From NCBI RefSeq assembly GCF_009600605.1, contig NZ_VWNA01000001.1, positions 2,280,501 to 2,344,500 on the forward strand: a stretch of 64,000 bases of DNA, given 5' to 3'. Both the position numbers and the translations under genes were made by a program. The notes beneath the pieces were generated by a model. That model saw nothing but the letters and a program-made list of their open reading frames with translations. It was not told the origin of the DNA and did not search any database. Below are positions 20,203 to 30,588 of this stretch, piece by piece. The DNA comes from Segnochrobactrum spirostomi. Its GTDB lineage: Bacteria > Pseudomonadota > Alphaproteobacteria > Rhizobiales > Segnochrobactraceae. Positions within the stretch are counted from its first letter, which is position 1. Each line of letters begins with the position of its first letter.

Positions 20203-20750
20203 GCGCCCAGCCGACGCCGAAGGGCGGCGGGCCGTCGCGGGCCGCCGTCCGTTTCGGAGCGACGCTCGGCTGGAGCGTCGCCCTCCTCGTGCTGGTCGTC
20301 GATCAGGCGACCAAGCTCGCGCTTCTGCGCGTCTACGGCCTCGAGACGGCGGGGGCGTTCCGCCTCGCGCCGTTCCTCGACATCGTGCTCGTGTGGAATC
20401 GCGGCATCTCCTACGGGATGCTCCAGCAGGACGCCGCGTACGGCCGCTGGTTCCTCGTCGCGATCAGCCTCGTCGCGGCGGTCGCCCTCGGCTGGTGGCT
20501 CGGCCGCACCGCGAGCCGCTTCACGGCGCTCGCGCTCGGCCTCATCATCGGCGGCGCGGTCGGTAACGGAATCGACCGGATCGCGTACGGTGCCGTCGTG
20601 GATTTCGTTCATTTCCACATCGGTACCTTTTCGTGGTACGTGTTCAACGTCGCCGACGTCGCCATCGTCGTGGGTGCCGCCGCGCTGGTGATCGAATCCG
20701 TCATCGGCGGGCGCCGCACCCGTCCTGCCGACGGCGACGTGAAGCGTTAG
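20199..20750 (+). CDS. lspA: Lipoprotein signal peptidase (signal peptidase II)
   Basis: 183-residue inner-membrane aspartic protease that removes lipoprotein signal peptides. Four hydrophobic helices are visible. Conserved [21 protein letters not shown], the first catalytic Asp in [11 protein letters not shown] and the second in FNVADVAI are intact. The GTG start overlaps the ileS stop (GTGA), the normal ileS-lspA coupling. The next gene downstream encodes a lipoprotein, a likely substrate. Confidence 0.95.
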   Translation: MSAQPTPKGGGPSRAAVRFGATLGWSVALLVLVVDQATKLALLRVYGLETAGAFRLAPFLDIVLVWNRGISYGMLQQDAAYGRWFLVAISLVAAVALGWWLGRTASRFTALALGLIIGGAVGNGIDRIAYGAVVDFVHFHIGTFSWYVFNVADVAIVVGAAALVIESVIGGRRTRPADGDVKR

Positions 20751-20939
20751 ACGGATGTGCCGAAACCGGTGGTCGGTCCCGGTCGCATTGATGCCGCAAA
20801 CGGCGTCATTGTGTTTCATTGGGGTCGAGGGCCGGATTCGGTTCGGCGGCTGAGGATGTTCGGGTTCGGCCGCCCGAGAGATTTCGCCTTCCGAGGCATG
20901 AAAGCGCCGCGCCGAGCGGACGAGCGATACGGAGCCTGC

Positions 20940-21812
20940 GTGTTGAGCCTGCGCATATCGAGTGGCGTCGCCCAGCGGGGCGCGCCCACGCCGCGGACCG
21001 TCGGTTTCCTCTCCGCCGCGAAAGCGATCGCCGCTGCGGGGGCGCTCGCCGGCGCCTTCGCGCTCGCCGGCTGCAATTCCGCGGTGAACGGCAACTATTA
21101 TCAGGACGAGGCCCCCGACGGCCTCAACAACACCAATCCGGCCGGGACGAGCTTCGGCAAGGACAACAGCGGCATGCTCGCCAAGCGCATGCTGACGGGC
21201 GTCGGCATCCTGGAGCCGACCAAGCCGCCGATCGATTACACGCCGCGCTCGCCGCTGGTGCTGCCGGCCAATACCTCGACCCTGCCGACGCCGGAGAGCA
21301 AGGCGTCGCTCGAACAGGCGGCCGCCAAGCCGTGGCCGACCGATCCGGAAAAGAAGGCGCAGCTCGAGCAGGAGGCCGCGGTCGCCGACCCGACCCAGCA
21401 GCTCACCGCCGCGATGAAGTCCGGCCAGCGCGCCACGCCCGATCAGGTTCAGGCGGCCCGCATTCCGGGCGGCGGGCTCAACGGCAACCCCTACCAGACG
21501 ACGCAGAACGACAAGCCGCTGTCGCCGGATCAGCTGAAGTCGGTCAAGCTGAACATCAACGACCCCGACAAGGGCAGCAAGACCGTCGACGTCGGCGACA
21601 ACCCGTCGCGCAATTATCTGATCGAGCCGCCGCCGTCCTACCGCGTGCCGGCCTCGACCGCGCCGATGCCGACCTACAAGAAGAACGTCTTCCAGGTCTG
21701 GAACCTGCAGCAGGACAACAGCCCGCAGAGCCGCAACCCGACCGTCAACGGCGGCACCGGCACGTCGAACAATTCCGAATATACCTGCGATCCGAAGTCG
21801 CCCGGCTGCTGA
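20940..21812 (+). CDS. Proline-rich outer-membrane-type lipoprotein of unknown function
   Basis: About 290 residues from GTG 20940 (TTG 20943 is also possible; GGAG lies just upstream). A signal peptide with a long Ala/Gly core ends in the lipobox L-A-G-C. The mature protein is low in structure: KPPIDYTPRSPLVLPANTST, a Glu/Lys/Gln-rich stretch near residues 120-160, then NYLIEPPPSYRVPAST. A proline-rich PLVLP...LPTPE segment recalls envelope lipoproteins encoded between lspA and M16 peptidase genes in Rhizobiales. Function not known. Confidence 0.75.
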   Translation: MLSLRISSGVAQRGAPTPRTVGFLSAAKAIAAAGALAGAFALAGCNSAVNGNYYQDEAPDGLNNTNPAGTSFGKDNSGMLAKRMLTGVGILEPTKPPIDYTPRSPLVLPANTSTLPTPESKASLEQAAAKPWPTDPEKKAQLEQEAAVADPTQQLTAAMKSGQRATPDQVQAARIPGGGLNGNPYQTTQNDKPLSPDQLKSVKLNINDPDKGSKTVDVGDNPSRNYLIEPPPSYRVPASTAPMPTYKKNVFQVWNLQQDNSPQSRNPTVNGGTGTSNNSEYTCDPKSPGC

Positions 21813-22030
21813 GGCGGCCGCCCGCGACGGCCTCTCTCCGGCCTCGGGTCGACGCGCAGCCGGATCATGAACGATCCGGTCGCCGCGGCCCTGCGCGCCC
21901 GGCGCTTTGTTTCGCGCCGGCAACATTACCAAGAGTTCAGTAGCGCCGAGCGCCGCGGGTCCTGTAACGAACCCGTTGTCCGACCGCGGGATGAGCCCGC
22001 GTCCGCTCCGAACGAAAGGTCGAACGCCTG

Positions 22031-23479
22031 ATGCGATCCGGTATCGCCCGCCGTCTCGCCGTCCTGCTCGTCGCCGGCACGGCCTTCGCCCCGCTCGCCG
22101 CCCCTCTCGCTTTCGCCGACGACGCCGCGCCCGAGACGACCCTGCCGGCCCCGGTGATCGCCCCCGACATGGCGACCTTCACTCTGGCGAACGGCCTCCA
22201 GGTCGTGGTGATTCCGGATCACCGCGCCCCCGTCGTCACCCACATGATCTGGTACAAGGCGGGCGCCGCCGACGAGCCGTCGGGCAAGTCGGGCATCGCC
22301 CATTTCCTCGAACACCTGATGTTCAAGGGCACCAAGGATCATCCGGCCGGTGCCTTCTCGGACACGGTGGCGAGCATCGGCGGCGAGGAGAACGCTTTCA
22401 CCTCGAACGATTACACCGCCTATTTCCAGCAGGTCGCCAAGGACGATCTCAAGCTCATGATGGGCTTCGAGGCCGACCGCATGGCGAACCTCGTCCTCAC
22501 CGACGAGGTGCTGAAGCCCGAGAAGCAGGTCGTGCTCCAGGAGCGCGCGATGCGGACGGAGAACGATCCGGGTGCGCAGCTCGGCGAGGCGCTCGACGCC
22601 GCCCTCTACGTCACCCATCCTTACGCCATCCCGGTGATCGGCTGGCGGCCCGAAATCGAGAATCTGCAGGCGAAGGACGCGCTCGCCTTCTACGATCGCT
22701 TCTACACGCCGAACAATGCGGTGGTCGTCGTCGCCGGCGACGTCACGCCGGAAGAGGTCAAGACGCTCGCCGAGGAGACCTACGGCAAGGTCGCGCGCCG
22801 GGCCGATCCCGGCGACCGGGTCCGTCCGTCGGTGCCGCATCTCGTGCCCGAGCGCATCGTCAAGCTCGTCGACGAGCGGGTGTCCCAGCCGACCGTGCAG
22901 CAGCAATGGCTGGTGCCGAGCCGTCGCACCGCGACCGACAACGAGGCGGCCGCGCTCACCGTGCTCGCCGAGCTCGTCGGCGGCGGGTCGACCAGCCGGC
23001 TCTACGACAAGCTTGTCCGCAACGACGGTCCGGCCACCAGCGCCGGTGCCTTCTATCAGGGCGGACCGCGCGATGCGGGCCGCTTCGTGATCTATGCCGC
23101 GCCGCGCGACGGCGTGACGACGGAGGCGGCCGAAACCGCGCTCGACGCGGTGATCACGGCAGTCGCCGACAAGGGCGTGACCGCCGACGAGGTCAACCGG
23201 GCGAAGCGCTCCATCGTCGCCGATTCGATCTATGCCCAAGACAACCAGGGCACGCTCGCGCGCATCTTTGGGGCGGGGCTCGCGACCGGGCTGACGATCG
23301 ACCAGATCCGCAGTTGGCCGTCGCGCATCGCGGCGGTGTCGCCGGCGGACGTGCAGGCGGTGGCGCGCAAATATCTCGTGCCGGGCGAACAGGTGACCGG
23401 GCTGCTGCTGCCCCCGCCGGGCACCAAGCCGCAGAACGGCGGCGCCGTGGTGCCGCGTCTCTCGAACCAGGAAGGCTGA
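22031..23479 (+). CDS. M16 family zinc peptidase
   Basis: 482-residue pitrilysin-type protease with a signal peptide (ARRLAVLLVAGTAFAPLAAP, cleavage near AFADD), so periplasmic. The inverted zinc motif H-x-x-E-H is present as HFLEHLMFKGT near residue 91, with the downstream Glu in KQVVLQERAMRTEND. The second M16 half has GGGSTSRLYDKLV. It forms a pair with the following gene, which lacks the zinc motif. Such active/inactive pairs usually act as heterodimers. Start overlap and spacing suggest one operon. Confidence 0.93.
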   Translation: MRSGIARRLAVLLVAGTAFAPLAAPLAFADDAAPETTLPAPVIAPDMATFTLANGLQVVVIPDHRAPVVTHMIWYKAGAADEPSGKSGIAHFLEHLMFKGTKDHPAGAFSDTVASIGGEENAFTSNDYTAYFQQVAKDDLKLMMGFEADRMANLVLTDEVLKPEKQVVLQERAMRTENDPGAQLGEALDAALYVTHPYAIPVIGWRPEIENLQAKDALAFYDRFYTPNNAVVVVAGDVTPEEVKTLAEETYGKVARRADPGDRVRPSVPHLVPERIVKLVDERVSQPTVQQQWLVPSRRTATDNEAAALTVLAELVGGGSTSRLYDKLVRNDGPATSAGAFYQGGPRDAGRFVIYAAPRDGVTTEAAETALDAVITAVADKGVTADEVNRAKRSIVADSIYAQDNQGTLARIFGAGLATGLTIDQIRSWPSRIAAVSPADVQAVARKYLVPGEQVTGLLLPPPGTKPQNGGAVVPRLSNQEG

Positions 23480-24843
23480 TGACGATGTCGTTCGTTCGCG
23501 TTCTCCGCCGTCCCTTCGAGCGGGTCGGGATTCTTCTGCGCGCCGGCGCCGTCGCCGGCCTCGTCGCGGGCGGCTCGCTCGCCGGGGCCGTCGCCGCCGA
23601 GGCGATGGACATCGAGCCCGTCGTCAGTCCCGGCGGCATCCACGCCTGGCTCGTCCACGACGACAGCGTGCCGATCGTCGCCGTCAACTTCGCCTTCAAG
23701 GGCGGCGGTTCGGCGCAGGATCCGGTCGGCAAGGAGGGGCTCGCGAACCTCCTCTCGACCCTGCTCGACGAAGGCGCGGCCGACCTCGATTCCGAGGCCT
23801 ACCAGAAGAAGCTCGCCGACCTCGCGATCAAGCTCGGCTTCGATGCCGGGCGGGATTCCTTCTCGGGCTCGATGCAGACGCTGGCGGCGAACACGCCCGC
23901 AGCGTTCGACCTTTTGCGCCTCGCCTTGACCGAGACCCGCTTCGACGCCGAGCCGATCAGCCGCATGAAGGCGCAGATCGTCTCCGGCCTGCGCGACGAC
24001 GCCCAGAACCCGGGCGCCGTCTCGAACCGGCTGTTCGCCAAGACCCTGTTTCCGGAGCACCCCTACGGGCGACCCGGCGACGGCACGGTCGAGAGCGTCG
24101 AGGCGATCAAGGCCGACGATCTCAAGGCGTTCAAGGCGCGCATCTTCGCCCGCGACAATCTCTATGTCGGCGTGGTCGGTGCGATCGATGCGAAGACGCT
24201 CGGGGCTCTGCTCGACAAGACCTTCGGCGGCTTGCCCGCCAAGGCCGATCTGACGCCGGTACCGGACGTCGTGCCCGTGACCGGGGCGGAGGCCACCCGC
24301 GCCATGCCGACGGCCCAGGCGATCCTGCGCTTCGGCCTGCCGGGCCTCAAGCGGGCCGACCCGGATTTCATCCCGGCCTATGTGATGAACCACATCCTCG
24401 GCGGCGGCACCTTCACCTCGTGGCTGTTCCGCGAGGTGCGGGAGAAGCGCGGCCTGACCTATGGCGTCGAGACCTATCTCCTCGCCTACGACCACGCCGG
24501 CGTCCTCGCCGGCGGTCTCGCCACTCGCCCCGACAAGGCCGCGGAGGCGATGAAGGTGATCGACGGCGAGCTCCACCGCATGGCGACGGACGGGCCGAGC
24601 GCGGAGGAGCTCGCCGCGGCGAAGCGCTTCCTGATCGGCTCCTATCCGCTGCGCTTCGATAGCTCGTCGGCGATCGCCGGCCAGCTCCTCGGCATCCAGC
24701 TCGACGGCCTCGGGATCGACTACGTCAACAAGCGCAACGGCCTCATCGAGGCGGTGACGCTCGACGACGTGAAGCGCGTCGCCAAGCGCCTGCTCGACCA
24801 CGGCGCGCCGACGGTGGTCTCCGTGACGCCGCCGAAGGGGTGA
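23479..24843 (+). CDS. M16 family peptidase-like subunit without zinc motif
   Basis: 454-residue paralogue of the upstream peptidase, with a signal peptide ending near AVAAEAMD. The position of the zinc motif reads GKEGLANLLSTLLDEGA, with no H-x-x-E-H, so it should be proteolytically inactive. It keeps the M16 fold: NHILGGGTFTSWLFREVREK and RGLTYGVETYL, the R/Y substrate-pocket motif in the C-terminal half. The ATG at 23479 overlaps the previous stop (ATGA); a second ATG at 23485 has better spacing to GGAAGG. Confidence 0.92.
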   Translation: MTMSFVRVLRRPFERVGILLRAGAVAGLVAGGSLAGAVAAEAMDIEPVVSPGGIHAWLVHDDSVPIVAVNFAFKGGGSAQDPVGKEGLANLLSTLLDEGAADLDSEAYQKKLADLAIKLGFDAGRDSFSGSMQTLAANTPAAFDLLRLALTETRFDAEPISRMKAQIVSGLRDDAQNPGAVSNRLFAKTLFPEHPYGRPGDGTVESVEAIKADDLKAFKARIFARDNLYVGVVGAIDAKTLGALLDKTFGGLPAKADLTPVPDVVPVTGAEATRAMPTAQAILRFGLPGLKRADPDFIPAYVMNHILGGGTFTSWLFREVREKRGLTYGVETYLLAYDHAGVLAGGLATRPDKAAEAMKVIDGELHRMATDGPSAEELAAAKRFLIGSYPLRFDSSSAIAGQLLGIQLDGLGIDYVNKRNGLIEAVTLDDVKRVAKRLLDHGAPTVVSVTPPKG

Positions 24844-25168
24844 GCGGCGGGCGGGCGATCGGCCCAGTCCGATCAGACGATGCCGCCCTCCTGCCAGCGT
24901 GATGGCAGGAGGCTGCGCCTCCTTACGCCGGCGAAGCCGGTCCCACCTCGCGCGCATCCAGCCGTTCCGCTTCTTCGCTTCGGTCTTGTGATGGTGCCCA
25001 AGCTTTAGGCGCTCTGGCGAGACTCGGGGCAATCGGCTATGGCTCGACGCTCCGTGCCTCGAGGTGTGTCGTGTCCGCTCTCTCCGTCGTTCGATCCGCC
25101 GCGCGCGCCGGCTTGGCCGGTTCCGCGTGCCGGATCGCCGTGCAGCCTCGCGCGGCGGGGGACGGTCG
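24844..25168. other. Intergenic stretch after the M16 pair
   Basis: About 325 bases. It contains a hairpin listed separately. Otherwise I see no gene. Confidence 0.45.
24887..24912 (+). terminator. Hairpin, candidate terminator of the M16 operon
   Basis: Ten-base perfect arms CCTCCTGCCA and TGGCAGGAGG with a six-base loop, 44 bases after the stop. There is no T-run, so termination efficiency is uncertain. Confidence 0.5.
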
Positions 25169-26047
25169 ATGAGGAGCGATCTCGGCCCCATTCCGGTGCT
25201 CGTCGGCGCCGCGGCGATCGCCGTGTTCGTCGGCCTCGACACCACGATGAAGTTCCTCCTGACCGACCTGCCGGTCGCCCAGGTAACCTTCCTGCGCTAC
25301 GCCTTCGCGATCCCGTTCTGCATCGCCGCCTTCCTGAAGCGGCCCGAGCCGATCACCGTGCGCGCGATCCGCGCCAACGGCCTGCGCGGGGCGCTCATCG
25401 TCGCGACCGCCGTCACCTTCTTCTACGGCGTGACGATCCTGCCGCTCGCCGAGGCGATCGCGGTGCAGTTCCTCGCGCCCCTCTTCATCGCTGTGCTCGG
25501 CCGCTTCATCCTGCGCGAGCCGCTGCACCCGCGCATCCTCATTGGCATCGCGGCGGGCTTCGTCGGGGTGGTCGTCATCGTGCGCGCCCAGATCGGCGGC
25601 CATCACGACGTGCGCATGTTGTGGGGCTTCGCCTCCGCCGTCTGTGCCGCGTTCTGCTATGCGCTGAGCAACGTGCTCTTGCGCCGGCAATCGGCGCGCG
25701 ACGGCGTCGGGCTGATGGTCTTGCTCCAGACCAGCGCGGCGGCGGTCTTTCTTTTGCCGGCGGGCGCGATCGCCTGGCACCCGATCGGTTCGGCCCAGAT
25801 CGGGCTCTTCGTGTTCGGCGCCTGCCTCGGCACCATCGGGCAATTGACGCTGACCTGGGCCTATGCCCGGGCGCCGGCCTCGCGGCTCGCGATCCTCGAA
25901 TATACCGGCTTCCTGTGGGCGAGCCTGTTCGGCTTCGCGGTGTTCCGCGAGGTGCCGAACGTCGACACGGTGTTCGGCGCGGCGATCATTGTTGTCGCCT
26001 GCCTCGTCGCGCTGCGCCGTCCCGGCGCGCGGCGCCAGCCGGCCTGA
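25169..26047 (+). CDS. EamA-family (DMT superfamily) transporter
   Basis: 292-residue inner-membrane protein with about ten hydrophobic helices in two EamA halves. Family-typical segments are VAQVTFLRYAFAIPF, LPLAEAIAVQFLAPLFIAVL and ILEYTGFLWASLFGFAVF. Start at the ATG at 25169; codons further upstream are Arg-rich and not membrane-like. Substrate unknown; relatives export amino acids or other small metabolites. It stands alone and is followed by a hairpin shared with the convergent wrbA. Confidence 0.88.
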   Translation: MRSDLGPIPVLVGAAAIAVFVGLDTTMKFLLTDLPVAQVTFLRYAFAIPFCIAAFLKRPEPITVRAIRANGLRGALIVATAVTFFYGVTILPLAEAIAVQFLAPLFIAVLGRFILREPLHPRILIGIAAGFVGVVVIVRAQIGGHHDVRMLWGFASAVCAAFCYALSNVLLRRQSARDGVGLMVLLQTSAAAVFLLPAGAIAWHPIGSAQIGLFVFGACLGTIGQLTLTWAYARAPASRLAILEYTGFLWASLFGFAVFREVPNVDTVFGAAIIVVACLVALRRPGARRQPA

Positions 26048-26055
26048 AACAAGAA

Positions 26056-26084
26056 AGGCCGCGGAGCTTGTCGCCCCGCGGCCT
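26056..26084. terminator. Bidirectional hairpin between EamA transporter gene and wrbA
   Basis: Arms AGGCCGCGG and CCGCGGCCT around an 11-base loop, between two convergent genes. Confidence 0.55.
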
Positions 26085-26108
26085 CGCATCGGTTCGGGAC
26101 GAGCCGGA

Positions 26109-26708
26109 TCAGCCGGCGAGCTTCGCCGCGATCTCGGCGACGTGCTTGCCCTGGAAGCGGGCGCCGTCGAGCTCGACCGCGCTCGGCTGGCGGGAGCCGT
26201 CGCTGTCCGACAGGGTGGTCGCGCCGTAGGGCGTGCCGCCCTTCACGGCGTCGACGCCCACCATGCCCTGGAACGCGTAAGGCAGGCCGACGACGACCAT
26301 GCCGTGGTGCAGGAGCACGGTGTGGAACGAGGTGATGGTGGTCTCCTGGCCGCCGTGCTGGCTCGCCGTCGAGGCGAACACCGAGCCGACCTTGCCGATC
26401 AGCTTGCCCTGCGCCCACAGACCGCCGGTCTGGTCGAGGAACTGCTTCATCTGGGCGGCCATGTTGCCGAAGCGGGTCGGCGTGCCGAAGATGATCGCGT
26501 CGTAGTCGGCGAGCTCGTTCGGGTCGGCGATCGGCGCCTCCTGGTCGAGCTTGTAATAGAACTGCTTGGCGACCGCTTCCGGAACGAGCTCCGGCACGCG
26601 CTTGATGGTGACCTCGGCGCCGGCCGAGGCGGCGCCTTCCGCGGCGGCCTTCGCGAGCTGCTCAACGTGACCCCAGCTCGAATAATAAAGGACGAGAACC
26701 TTAGCCAT
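26109..26708 (-). CDS. wrbA: NAD(P)H:quinone oxidoreductase, WrbA type
   Basis: 199-residue flavodoxin-like protein. The FMN phosphate loop is [14 protein letters not shown]; further WrbA motifs are [40 protein letters not shown] and [12 protein letters not shown]. The length is typical (about 198). It reduces quinones by two electrons with NAD(P)H, a protective role in the cytoplasm. The ATG at 26708 follows AAGGAGCG. Confidence 0.96.
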   Translation of the reverse strand: MAKVLVLYYSSWGHVEQLAKAAAEGAASAGAEVTIKRVPELVPEAVAKQFYYKLDQEAPIADPNELADYDAIIFGTPTRFGNMAAQMKQFLDQTGGLWAQGKLIGKVGSVFASTASQHGGQETTITSFHTVLLHHGMVVVGLPYAFQGMVGVDAVKGGTPYGATTLSDSDGSRQPSAVELDGARFQGKHVAEIAAKLAG

Positions 26709-27007
26709 TTCCGTCGCTCCTTGTGGTGTGGCGCCGAAGGCGGCCCGAGCGGCCGGCGTGCCACGTCTGATGAATTCTCTCCGGGCCGGATGGCCGGGCG
26801 GCAGCCCCCCGAGCCCCGCGCAACAGACCTAGTCTCAAGGACGCACCGGGGCCACGCACACGAGAGTGAACACTGCGTTCGCGAGAGCGGTGCAATCGGA
26901 GGGAGGCGGACCGTCGCCCAAAGATTGTCCGACGAGATGAGGCAGCGGCGCACCTCACTCGCGATAGCGAGAGCACACTGAAACGGTCTGCGCGAAGGAG
27001 CACGATC

Positions 27008-27283
27008 ATGACGAACGAGCGCTTCGCCAGTGTCTGCGACGCCGTCGAGGACACGAAGGCCGCGGCCGAGACTATGACGCTGCGTTCGGCGCTGATGATG
27101 GCGCTCGATCGGCGCATCAAGGCGCAAGGCTGGACGCCGGTCGAGGCGGCGCTTCATCCCGGCGTGACCCAGCCCCGCGTGTCCGATCCCTCTCGCGGCA
27201 AGATCGACCTCTTCAGCCTGGACACGCTGGTCGACATGGCGACGGCGGCGGGTCTCCACGTCGAGATGCACATCGCGGCCTGA
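27008..27283 (+). CDS. HigA-like XRE transcriptional regulator, orphan
   Basis: 91-residue protein with a Cro/C1-type helix-turn-helix of the HTH_37 (COG5606) group: LRSALMMALDRRIKAQGWTP and VTQPRVSDPSRGKIDLFSLD. This group is normally the antitoxin partner of a RelE/HigB-like toxin. No toxin gene is found on either side. The usual recognition sequence reads ...VSDLLRGK; here a Pro-Ser replaces Leu-Leu, which may weaken DNA binding. The GAAGGAG site and ATG are well placed. Confidence 0.78.
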   Translation: MTNERFASVCDAVEDTKAAAETMTLRSALMMALDRRIKAQGWTPVEAALHPGVTQPRVSDPSRGKIDLFSLDTLVDMATAAGLHVEMHIAA

Positions 27284-27376
27284 CGGCGAACGACGGGAAC
27301 CCGCGCCTACGCTGGCCGGCGGGGCGGAGAAAGCCGTTCTTCGAAACTCCGATCGAAAAGGGGCGCCGTTGCGCTG

Positions 27377-27405
27377 TTGACTCGCGGGGGTGCGACGCCT
27401 ACATG
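27377..27405 (+). promoter_or_regulatory. Probable groESL promoter
   Basis: TTGACT and TACATG with 17 bases between them fit a housekeeping sigma-70 promoter. The expected transcript start falls at or just before the CIRCE element, the normal arrangement for HrcA repression. Confidence 0.65.
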
Positions 27406-27414
27406 GCGAGCGGG

Positions 27415-27441
27415 CTAGCACTCAGAAATGTCGAGTGCTAA
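27415..27441 (+). promoter_or_regulatory. CIRCE element (HrcA operator) of groESL
   Basis: CTAGCACTC, nine bases, GAGTGCTAA: a near-perfect match to the CIRCE inverted repeat (TTAGCACTC-N9-GAGTGCTAA), one mismatch in the left arm. It lies 89 bases upstream of groES and right behind the promoter. HrcA repression of the operon in the absence of heat stress follows from established knowledge. Confidence 0.95.
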
Positions 27442-27529
27442 CCCGGCATTTCATCGGCGGTCCGCGCCCGGCAGCAGAGTGCGCCGGCGGAATCCGCGCC
27501 CGATCGGTACCCACGAAGGAAGACGAAAC

Positions 27530-27817
27530 ATGGCTTTCCGTCCGTTGCACGACCGCGTCGTCGTCCGCCGCATCACTGCGGAGGAGAAGACCAAGGGCGG
27601 CATCATCATTCCGGATACCGCCAAGGAGAAGCCGCAGGAGGGCGAGATCATCGCCGCTGGCCCGGGTGCCCGCGACGAGGCCGGCAAGCTCGTTCCGCTC
27701 GACGTGAAGGCCGGCGACCGCGTGCTGTTCGGCAAGTGGTCCGGCACCGAAGTGAAGATCGACGGTGAGGACCTCCTCATCATGAAGGAAAGCGACATCC
27801 TCGGCGTGATCGTCTGA
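27530..27817 (+). CDS. groES: Co-chaperonin GroES
   Basis: 95-residue co-chaperonin, normal length. N-terminal [12 protein letters not shown], the mobile loop [19 protein letters not shown] and the C-terminal [13 protein letters not shown] are all canonical. It caps GroEL in the cytoplasmic folding cycle. It is first in the operon with groEL 56 bases downstream, under CIRCE control. Confidence 0.98.
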   Translation: MAFRPLHDRVVVRRITAEEKTKGGIIIPDTAKEKPQEGEIIAAGPGARDEAGKLVPLDVKAGDRVLFGKWSGTEVKIDGEDLLIMKESDILGVIV

Positions 27818-27870
27818 TCTCCCGCGTCCGCTTCTTCATTCAACGAGACCTCGAGCCAGGAAGGATCTGA

Positions 27871-29517
<1,647 letters not shown>

Positions 29518-29564
29518 TCCATCCCGCGGCCGGGCGCCCGCCCGGCTTCGCAGAAGACAAAAGG

Positions 29565-29590
29565 AAAGGGCGGCCCCGTGGCCGCCCTTT
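29565..29590. terminator. Strong hairpin terminator after groEL
   Basis: Perfect 11-base arms AAAGGGCGGCC and GGCCGCCCTTT with the loop CCGT, 48 bases after groEL. The A-rich left and T-rich right flanks let it work in both directions, also serving the convergent dehydrogenase gene. Confidence 0.85.
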
Positions 29591-29617
29591 CTGCATTTCA
29601 GGCAAGGTATCAGGCGC

Positions 29618-30562
29618 TCAATAGCCCCGCTTGGGATCGACGAGATGCTCCGGCGGCAGACCGCGTTCGAGGCGCGCGATCTGGCGGACGACGAGGGCCA
29701 TGATCTCGCGGGGGCCGGAATCGGCCGCCACATGGGGCGTGATCGTCACCTTCGGATGGCCCCAGAGCGGGCTCGCCGCGGGCAGCGGCTCGGTCTCGAA
29801 GACGTCGAGGGTCGCCGCGCCGAGGGTGCCGTCGTCGAGGGCGGCGAGGATGTCCGCCTCGATCTGGAGCCCGCCGCGCCCCGCATTGACGAGGATCGGC
29901 GGGCCGAGGACGCCGTCGCGGGCGAGCCCCGAGAACAGCCGATAATTCAGAATGCCGCGCGTCTCCGCCGTGAGCGGCAGGAGCGTGACGAGAATGTCGG
30001 TGCGGGCGAGGAAGGGGGCGAGCCCCTCCACGCCGTGGAACACCTCGACACCTGCGACCGTCCGTGCCGTTCGCGCCCAGCCGGCGACGCGGAAGCCGAG
30101 TCGCGCCAGCACCTCCGCAGCGTCGCGGCCGAGCTCGCCGAGGCCGAGCAGGCCGACCCGGACGGCGGAGGCCGCCTCCTGCGGCGGGCTCGCCCACACC
30201 CGCCGCGCCTGCTGGTCGAGATAGAGGCGCTGCCGGCGATGGTGCGACAGCACCTGCAGCACCACCCATTCGGTCATCCGCATGGTGAGGTCGGGATCGA
30301 CCGTGCGGGCGATCGGCACCGCGGGGAGGAGCGGATCGGCCAGGACGTGGTCGACGCCCGCGCCGAGGCAGAGCGCGGCCTTGAGGTTCGGCAGCCCCGC
30401 GAGGGCGCCATGGGGCTGCTTCCAGAGGAGGGCGTACTCGATTGCGGCGGGATCGTAGGCGTCGCGGCCGTGGACGGCGATCGTCCGGTTGGTCAGGGCG
30501 GCGCGGGCCTCGGCCTCCCAGGGCGCAAGGTCCCATCCGGTGATGGCGAGCAGGATTGTCAT
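29618..30562 (-). CDS. D-2-hydroxyacid dehydrogenase, glyoxylate/hydroxypyruvate reductase A-like
   Basis: 314 residues. NAD(P)-binding Rossmann motif VGLLGLGELGRDAAEVLARL, then GWARTAR, LLPLTAETRGILN, the catalytic Arg in LVNAGRGGLQIEAD, the Glu in LDVFETEPLP, and the His in KVTITPHVAAD. The N-terminal substrate domain with LCLGAGVDHVLADPLLP matches the GhrA group, which reduces glyoxylate and hydroxypyruvate. Start at the ATG at 30562, where the conserved MTILLAITGW begins. It lies 26 bases from rmuC and may be co-transcribed. Confidence 0.88.
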   Translation of the reverse strand: MTILLAITGWDLAPWEAEARAALTNRTIAVHGRDAYDPAAIEYALLWKQPHGALAGLPNLKAALCLGAGVDHVLADPLLPAVPIARTVDPDLTMRMTEWVVLQVLSHHRRQRLYLDQQARRVWASPPQEAASAVRVGLLGLGELGRDAAEVLARLGFRVAGWARTARTVAGVEVFHGVEGLAPFLARTDILVTLLPLTAETRGILNYRLFSGLARDGVLGPPILVNAGRGGLQIEADILAALDDGTLGAATLDVFETEPLPAASPLWGHPKVTITPHVAADSGPREIMALVVRQIARLERGLPPEHLVDPKRGY

Positions 30563-30588
30563 CGGGGGCTCCGAGGAGGCGCGGTGTC

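Noticed and set aside
20133..21932. 599-codon frame antisense to lspA and the lipoprotein gene
   Set aside because: Spans two well-supported genes and shows no domain-like motif.
23230..25245. 671-codon frame antisense to the M16 peptidases
   Set aside because: Shadow of high-GC coding; no conserved motif or start signal.
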